From assembly GCA_004794785.1 (NCBI GenBank), contig SJOL01002951.1, positions 95,267 through 159,266 on the forward strand: a stretch of 64,000 bases of DNA, written 5' to 3'. Below, piece by piece: positions 39,101 to 48,100 of this stretch. The notes under the pieces are model-generated. The model ran no database searches. It was not told the origin of the DNA and saw only the letters and a list, made by a program, of their open reading frames with translations. Both the position numbers and the translations under genes were made by a program. Origin of the DNA: Opisthorchis felineus. Its lineage: Eukaryota > Platyhelminthes > Trematoda > Opisthorchiida > Opisthorchiidae. Within the stretch, counting starts at the first letter, position 1. Every line of letters starts with the position of its first letter.

Positions 39101-42100
39101 CTTCATAATGTTTGGAAATACTGACGATTCAGGAACTTGACTACTTTGATTATATTGTTCTCGCAGATGACATCCAATCTTGAGACACCGTCTCATACGA
39201 GAAATAAGCCTTCATTGAATGGACTTCTCGCCAAGTATAAAATCATTGTTCAGACTAGTATGGACGTTATGGTGATACCAAAGACGACATTTCCATCCGG
39301 ACTGAGAATGCCAGAACAGTTTTCATGAACCTGATGTGGGCGTGATATCAACCTATCTGTCAAGGGTCGAGTTTACAATGCTGTGGTACTCTCCATATTG
39401 TTATACCGGTCAAAAATCTGAGGATGCTGAGGACGTTAAAAAACTCTCAGTGTTTGACCATCGATGTCTTCGGGGCATTGCCCGAGTCTGGTGGAAACAT
39501 GGGATCAGTAATGCTGAATGGTTTTCGGAAGACGTAACTCGCTCACGATAGATGAGGTGATCACAATCCCTAGGCTGTGTGGGCTTGGTCACGTGCTCCA
39601 TATGCCAGCCGACCGGTTATCGACCTCGGGGTCAAGCAGGGACTTAGTAGCGAAGTATGAAAGCCATCGCCAGCAAACTAGCTGGGCCGGTCTTTGCCGT
39701 CTCCCTGGATGGGGACCCAGAGAGGGGAGACATCAATGGTTAGGGACATTGGCAAACATTGACTAGTCACGCTCTCAGTGGTGAGCATGAGTCCAAGCTG
39801 TTGCTGTATAGCTTCCTCTCCTGAGCTCCCCAATGAAAAGTCCATTGACACCCCTGAATTCACGGATCAATTATATCAACTACCACTTCCAACATGTAGT
39901 TACGAACCCCTGTCATCGGCGAACGAAACCGTGGCAGCTATAACCACTGTATAACATTTACGCAATTTTTGGAGGTGGAGATGATGGTCTGGATATGAAA
40001 TCACGGTCTCCATTGCTGACGAAGCACTGGAAGTGGTTGACCAAGTTGCGTATTTCAGAATTCAAACAATCGCAGACACAGAACTGCCAAAATCACGTCG
40101 GGCGCCATTAAGGTTAGGATAATCCTCAGGAATCCAAACACTTGTGGCGTCTGCACAGTATCAATTACTTACCGGGCGGTCGAGTTCATAACACGTAGGT
40201 TCGTTCAACACTTTATATATATATATATATAGTATCTGTGCCAAGTCATCTAGAGTGAATGTGAACGAACTGAACCTCGAGCACCGAAGTTCTTCGGAAG
40301 GTGGAAACTGGGGTCATCGAATGCGGTCTGATGCAAAGCCAGCTCCACTAATTAGGCCACTTAAAAAACGAAACCTCAAAACGAATAGGTCAAGGTCGGC
40401 TGAAGAATGGAGTTCAAAATCGGGAACATTCCGAAATCCGGCAACGGTGCATCTTCGAGGTAAGTTTGAAAAACTGTAATTCCCACTTTAGATCATGAGA
40501 GGACATAGAAGACCACTTTGTCCCGTTCGTACGAATTTTGACATTGGACTGATTAAGAAAACGCCAACTTCCCTGCCAATCGGGTTCAGAACTTTTCTGC
40601 ACTTTCACCCAACTAGGCCTTAAAGGTCAACTTGTTTCCGAAACCAGGAAACGCCAACTGCTTAGTATAACAAACGAAGCCCGTCTATCCATATAGAAAC
40701 TGGATGTTCGGTTTTATCCGGTACCTCCAGCGCTGACACTGTTTAATGAGCCTGACGGTTTAAAACACCAAAAGGGTGTGGCCGATTGAAGCGCGCGTGC
40801 GGCAGCGAATCATGAAACAACAGGGTGTGCGGACCCAATGGTGACTGGCTTCTGGTCAATAAAGTCGAAGCAATAATAAGCGACAGCATGGAAACGCTCG
40901 ACGAATGAGCACATGAGCGAGCACTAATTCAGTTTTACAGAACAATATTAAAAAGAGAAGCGACGACTATGCTCTTGGACTGAATAATGTAAGGCACCAA
41001 GCTGATATTGACGTTACTACTTGGATATCAGTAAAAAAATAACCACAAATATCCGGATTGTGATAGAAGGAAACAGTTTGTGAGGAATGGAACGATTTCG
41101 AATGCTCTTGCAACCCACAATAAGGGTCGTATCGGTAGCGAATGAACGGACGCGCAAATCAATATCGGAGGTCCGAAGTTAAAATTCTAACTGAAAGGCA
41201 CACAATGTACAACCGGGTCACACGGATCAGGGCAGGCGCAACGTCTGACTCAGGTCTCTTTGTGAACAGAGGGTTGGCTTATATAGTGTGCCAACAAAGA
41301 TAAGACGAGTCAACAAATGGAGTCTCGTATTTAGTGTGACGGTTTTACGTGCTGAAGAAATATCAACCTGGTGACCAAGGTTGATAAGGTGTTTGGCGGT
41401 AGAAGCGGGATTCCGACTAAACGTAAAATGGCGGGAATTTGATTGATTCAAACCTTTCAGCATTTACTTGGAGATGTGTTCTTTACCCGGTCCCTCAGGT
41501 CTCCCCCCAGTTCTCCCTAGAGATTTCACCGCAACGGCAGATGAAGGAACAGATAAAGTACTTATATGGAGGTGATTTAGTTGACCATGACCGCATATTC
41601 CTGGCCTTAAGCAACAAACGCGACTGTGCAGCCTTAAACATCCATTTGAGTACTGCGTCCACGATTTTCGTCGCAACCCCATCAACAACGTCCCTGTTGT
41701 ATGATAGATGAGGAAACAGACACTTCTGCGTTGCAGTCAGTTTCATCTCAGATTGAGATGCAACTACTCTGTACATTATGGGATTTTCCGAGTGGCTGTT
41801 CTTCCTCAGTGTCCATGAGGATCTGCAGTTCTTTGTCCATTGTGTTGGCTGTGCACATTTGTCTGGCTCTGTGAGATAAGGTACCAATAAGTGGACGTTT
41901 GTATCGTAATTGCCCCAAACTGTGAATGTCCTGGTAGACTTACGATACACCTAACGACTCATCGCCCTATCCGGTTACCTGGTTGTCAAGATGTCTGGGA
42001 GGGAAAGGGATTTATTGTACCCGAATTAATGAGCAAAGTGGAGGTTTCGATAGAATGAATCATTGCCGCTAATGGGCAACGATAAAAGTGCAGCGCACGT

Positions 42101-45100
42101 ACAGTTGGAATTGACTAATACGCCACACTGTTCGTCTCCATGTTTGCCAGGAATAGATAGGCCAGTTGTTTGGCCCAACGAACTGTCCTTCACCACATTA
42201 ATTTGCCGATAATCTGTGCCTTGGAAGTAGAATTTTACACTCCTGGTACAAAGTACGATAAGGACGGGGCCTGGGGTAATATCACGATAAGTCATAATGT
42301 AATCATAAATAAAAACTGCTTCCGGCAGAGGAACCTTTATAAATAAGGATGGGACGTGGACAGAACACCCAACCGAATGAGGAATCTCTGTCGAGTCCAA
42401 CATACAAATTAAAATCTATCCCCACAACAACAGGTTTCCAAGTCTATCCTTATGAGGTTAACATACCCACCAGTGCTTGGAGTAATCCGTAGTGAGCTGA
42501 ACCATTCTACAGCTAACCTAGGGCATAGTGTTCTCGCATATCTGCTAACCCTTGGCAGACCGTATTGTTCAGGTGCCTATGGACCTGCAGCTCCATACAG
42601 AGGCATTGTGATACTTCTGTGCCTTAGTACCAGGCGGACCAGGACTTACTTAAACAGTCCGTCCAAGTGTCCGCATCACCATTCTGAAAACCGATTTGTT
42701 CGCATGGATATTTTTTATCAGACAGATTTAACGGCGCTACTCTAACGATTACAAAGCAGAGTACACATCTGATCCACGGCACAAGAGCTAACCAGAATGA
42801 CGCCGGCAAAAACACACTCATATTCACGCTAGTGAGGCAATCCGACTGGGATCTAACATACATGCCCAGTGTCTCCGCCTTGTTCAGCACGGATACTCAC
42901 TTCTCATCGGCATGGACGTACATTGGTTGCAGCTGTGAGTGCAGGTCAGCAAGATATCGATCCAGTAATTGGGTGATCTGTTTGTTGGCTTTACACTGCA
43001 CACGCCACTGATTGACCCAGAGCTTTCTAATTTTGTACTGTATAGAGTAGCCGCCCAGTAAACATGCCAAATTCACGACCGATGCTTGAGCACTATCCAT
43101 TCGCATTGAGGTAATACAGGTCAACCGACGTGATTGTACAGCGATATCTTGGATTTCGGTCCCACTTGCCTCCTATTCTCATGTGAGTGCCCTGCGTGTA
43201 GCGAACTCGGAAAGAAAGCACTTGAACTGCATGCCAATGATTTGCATTACGTGATGAAGACCACTCGGGAAACCGTGTGTGACAGTAGCCCGATTGGATT
43301 CGCCGCTGTTGAAAGTATACTTCCTTCAATTGGAGTTGGAATGGTATAGCTACCAGAAGAGATGAATAACGACGATACCTGAGGAGATGAGCGGGCTTCG
43401 ATAACTTGAGATATGGAAGGGTGTCACAATAGCGCTAGCTATGCGACCTCGTATTCATGATATGATCATTCTGAATAACGGTGATGATATTCACATCATA
43501 CTGTTATATGTGAAGTTGGTTATTCTGCCATTAAAGTTCATGCCGAATCTACGGTGACTGGACGCACGGAGAATGCAATCGTTCAATGTAAGTCCACTGA
43601 GAGCGAATCATACTTAGCCAAGTTGTAGTGGGAGTTGAAAGATTCACCCTCTGGTCTGCAATCAGGTAGTTTTTATAGTTACAACTGACATGACAGGGCG
43701 GGCGAATCTTCGGATGGAAAAACGTAAAAGATCACTGAACTGTCAACAATTTGGGCTGGTCCAAAACAACCTGGGTTACCGAATACACAGTCAACTAAGT
43801 ACAAATACTTGGAGATAAAAGCTAATATTAATGGAAATATGACAGTCGAACAAGGTACGTCAACCAACTTATGTATAAACGTAGACATCTGGGGGAAATC
43901 AAACGAAAGGCTGGAAGAAAGATGACTATGTCCCAGAGTAACTTTCCCTATTCCGTAGGCTGTCGCGAAGAAGTTGACATTTTATCCTTGAGCATTGACA
44001 GAATGACGTGAGCAACGAAAAGAGTCCTCTCTCAAAACGGGTGTTATATGAAGCTGATGGCTCAGCCGACTATCAGAACAAGGATCCTTGCCTACAGGGG
44101 ACCACCCTGACTGAGTCCCAACCACAGGCTCCATTGACAGAGCCAGACGAGCTGACAGCGGCTGTTGACTAACGAAACTTAAGTGAACTGATGGCATTAT
44201 AAAAGTGTCGAAGTACAACTATTTTCACAATAGTATGTTAAGGCTTTTGGAGAGAGCACATAGGTAAAATGAGTAAGGTGATAGCGTCCTAAGTTACCTA
44301 CACTACGTAGGCATAAAGATTCACCCAGAGTCAAAGACAGCAATTAAATGAAAGCTGTAGCACCCCATATAGGGTTATTGATAGACCAAGTCGGTTAGAC
44401 ACTGCAAAAGCATCTAAAGATGTCTCACACGCAGGCGCAAAAAAACGGCATCTCTATATAGGCAGTCAAATTCAGTTGTTTTCAGAAGTTCAGGACATCC
44501 AGTTTGTATCCAAGCTATCTTCGCAGCGATATATGTATAAATCGATACACATTGCCTGATGATTGCCAACGGAAAGTTGTGTGATGATGTTTAACACGGA
44601 TAAAGGACAAACATTAGGTTCTGTACTGGACATGCTTAGCAAGTACTCCCAATCTAGAAGTGAGTAGTAATAACACCAAATGTTGGAACTTGAGTCCCGA
44701 GTAAACTTAATACTTGGGGGCAGTTACAGCCGCAAAAGGGGCCAAACAGCGCAGATCTAATGTGGTCCTATTTGGAAGTGGAACGAAAGTCGAGTGCACA
44801 CGGATTACTCATTAAAACGAAGCAATCTGCACCACCGCAGTATTAGAAATAGACAACAAAGGTCTGCAAACCAGTGAACAGTAGAACTCCGAAGAGAGGC
44901 CACCGCAGAGGAATGATTACTTGGTCTCTTTTGAGGAGTGGACTACCATCGCGGAGGAGGGTGGGGTGATTGGGCTCCAATCCAATATCAGAACACCAGG
45001 TTGTTGAAAACGACGAACAAACTGTGACAGTTTGTGCAAATGCATAAAAGACCATTCCATTTCCATATTAGTGTGTGCCGCATTTATTAACCTTCGTAAT

Positions 45101-48100
45101 TTATGGCTATTACTTCAAAATGAACCCCATGGCCACTCGATGAGCTGGGCAAACACTGCTCGCGATTTTTGTGAACATGCTTATGTCCGCTTTTCAAAAC
45201 CGAATCGGTCGGAATTGTCTTTCATCTGATCAAAAGCTGCATCTTAATCTATCAGTTAGGCTAGAAAAGACTCAGATACTTTGGAAAGCATGCAGGCGTT
45301 GACTTGTGCCACACAGTATACGTCGCTTAGAATGACCACGTAGCCCTTGAAACGTACGAACTCTCGTATTCTTTGACAGCTCGTCAGATTTATGGCTTTT
45401 ATTCAAAGGAAAAATCATTTCTCTAAGAAGGGAACCACACACCTTCTAAGGTGGTAGTACGTCCCTCAGAAATCGAATATCCCATAGAAATCCGACAGAG
45501 AGTGCTGGCTGTGGAGTTCCCCGGGGAAGTGGCCTTTGTTCGTGGGTCTCTCTTGAACCAAAAAAGACTGGTCACCGGTAATACCGCCAAATCCACCAAG
45601 CGGACATCATTCAGGTCAACGGTATAACGTCTTTTGAAGTTATCGATAACACCATGCAAGTAGAAGAATAGGATGGTTGAAGGATGAAAAGGCTGGTCAT
45701 TTCCATACGGTACTGACTCATGTTCAATGAGAACATGTTCAATGAGAGTCACGGCCAGGTCTCTAACCAACTGTTATCAAGCAGTCCGTAACAAATCTTT
45801 GTCACCACTTTTAAGAACGCGGACACGTGTCAAAGCTTTCGCTGTGCTGGTCGCTATTCGGCGAAATGTTTCCTACCTTAACAAAACACAAGATAAGGTG
45901 CACTCGCCGTTCTCAGTTGACGGTTGAGGTGATTTCAAACTCCGCATATATTCTGCTAGAATTGATGGCTGTCGTATGACTCAAATGGAGCCAAAATTAT
46001 TAGCGGTGACATCACAAACCTCTTGAACTTGCACACGATATCAAACTCTCTAAGTTAAAACGCTTCATGCAACACGCATGAGTTTTAGCCAACTCGGCAC
46101 TGTGAACAACGAACATGTCTGGCACTGGTCGCCTTCTCATTATGACAACCAGGATTCACGACCAGCGTGTGAACAAAAAAGGATCACCAGTGAAAGTTGT
46201 TGATGCAGCCAAGACCGATCCGGGAGGTTCGCGGGTTGCATCTACCACTAAGTTTCCTATTGCTTTTATCTGATCCTATCCGCTTCGTTCGGGTCGCGTG
46301 GTACCCATGCGAGTAAAGCCGAATACAAGGCAAAACAGACAGCAAATGGACCAATGAAAATACGGAAAACTCTATCTGTAACTAACCAATCACATCATAA
46401 GTAGAAGATGCACTTTTGAAGCTAAATAAACGCAGAGAGAAGGAGGAAATACCCGCCCACAAGCGCACCGATGAAGTCCCTTCGACTGATGACTCGACTC
46501 TTGTCGTCAGATTGTCATACTCAAGTAAAAGACCAAGCACCGGAGCTTTGCAGCCGAAATATACGAATGGGGTGATCTGACATCAATGTATCAGTCAACA
46601 AGGAGTCGCTCAAATGTGTAGTAACGTAAGGGCGCTGTGAGTGAGGAATTCTCCTAGTCACTGCAAAAAGTGGTATGAAGAACACTTCAAACCAGGATAT
46701 ACATTAGGAGTGATGCCAGTTCGATAAATAATGACAGTTAATTAAGAGGTGAAAAGTGTTGATTTTCCTATTTTTACACCAACTGTATCTTGTGGAAATG
46801 TCGCTATAAAAGAAAGCAAGGTGTTGTATAAATCTATACACAACGATGCTGGTGAGTGTTGTACTTTGTTGAGGGATTCAGATCTGGCCCTTTTTCACGT
46901 GAATAAGTTCGTGAAACTAAGATATTATCTAGACAATTAAAAACAAAAGTTTAGCAACCAGGACGCCCTTGTCGTGCACATTGGCTTTTCTATCAGTTCA
47001 AATTCGTACGACAATTAAACCAGTTCAGTGCAACGGAGTTCGAGCACTTCTCTAAGGGGATCGAATTCCCGAGGACTGAGCAACGTTTTAACAGACCTCC
47101 ATCCTAATGCACACAGAATGATAATTGTGAGAACTCCGTCTTGTAGGCTAACAGAATGTTCATTCTCCTACGGTCGTCTGTCCCTAAACTGACCTATTTT
47201 GTCATGCGTAGCCCCGCCAATAATGTTCTCGAATAAAAATTAGACGATCAGCCGTCGAGCGACTGTAACCTCAATTTCTCAAACAACCTTAATAAATCAA
47301 GAAGGAACATGCAGAAAGATAAACATCTGTACACGTTAAACGTGAAAGCAGATGTCCAGGCCACAAAAGGGTTGGTAGCTCATTGGTATTGTGTGCAGGA
47401 GTTGGTTTTGAAGTTGAAGAAGTTAATTTGAAATTACCCAGGGGTTGCGACATTCGATTCCCATTTAATGTTCTTTGTTGAAGAACTAAACTGTAACCGC
47501 AATAACAGTCTGTAGCGAACAAACTCAGGTAGAAGAGTAAACAGACATATCATCTTTAAGTGAGTAAGCTGCTTAGTGAAATCAGTGACTTCGCTAACCA
47601 CAGACAACAAAAAATGTGCACAACCACTGGAGACAAGTCGACATTTGATAACTTGAACGTCCAGGAGATGAAATGAGGAATGTGCTATAAAGCACCGGCG
47701 AAGAAAGTGACTCAAGCACACGGAAAAACTGGTGAGACCTCGGATAATCTAGTGTAACAAGCTGAAAAGACTAAAATTAACATCGCACCTTTTCCAATTG
47801 CTCAAAGTATGATTGTATGGAATCACCAGAGACACCTTTCGATTTCCGATTGCTTCGGGGGCCAAACAGGAAATTTTTCAGATCTGGCCAACGGTTGAGA
47901 AAGGCGTAGAACCAGGCTTGGCTTGGATTAATGTACTTGAAAGGGGCTATCCGGCCAACAGCTTTGGTCATGTCTCCGGCAAGCTCAACGACCTAAAAGA
48001 AGGACATTAGAGTGGGATTCTCCATTAACTAACAGGAGCCAGATTGATTCGGTGTGGAGGAGCATGATGAAGGGACCACGGATGCATGAAACAATTAACC

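Larger units (their letters stand above)
37238..47788 (-). other. Intron 3, about 10.5 kb, repeat-bearing
   Basis: GTGCGA to TACCAG. It holds a LINE 3' end (39140-39790, plus), a TA microsatellite (40214-40231) and a Penelope-like element (41220-42420, minus). Open frames at 38623-38862, 38895-39095, 42897-43124 and 45423-45770 (all minus) have no family I recognise. The rest, including 43.2-47.7 kb, shows nothing I can name. Confidence 0.7.

Noticed and set aside
40214..40231. CRISPR or structured tandem array
   Set aside because: Simple TA microsatellite; no repeat-spacer arrays occur anywhere in the window.
45423..45770. Possible extra exon of the transposase-derived gene
   Set aside because: Exon 3 joins exon 4 directly at a conserved domain boundary (…FEQLEK / VLTKYD…) in the same phase, so an insert here would break the family alignment.
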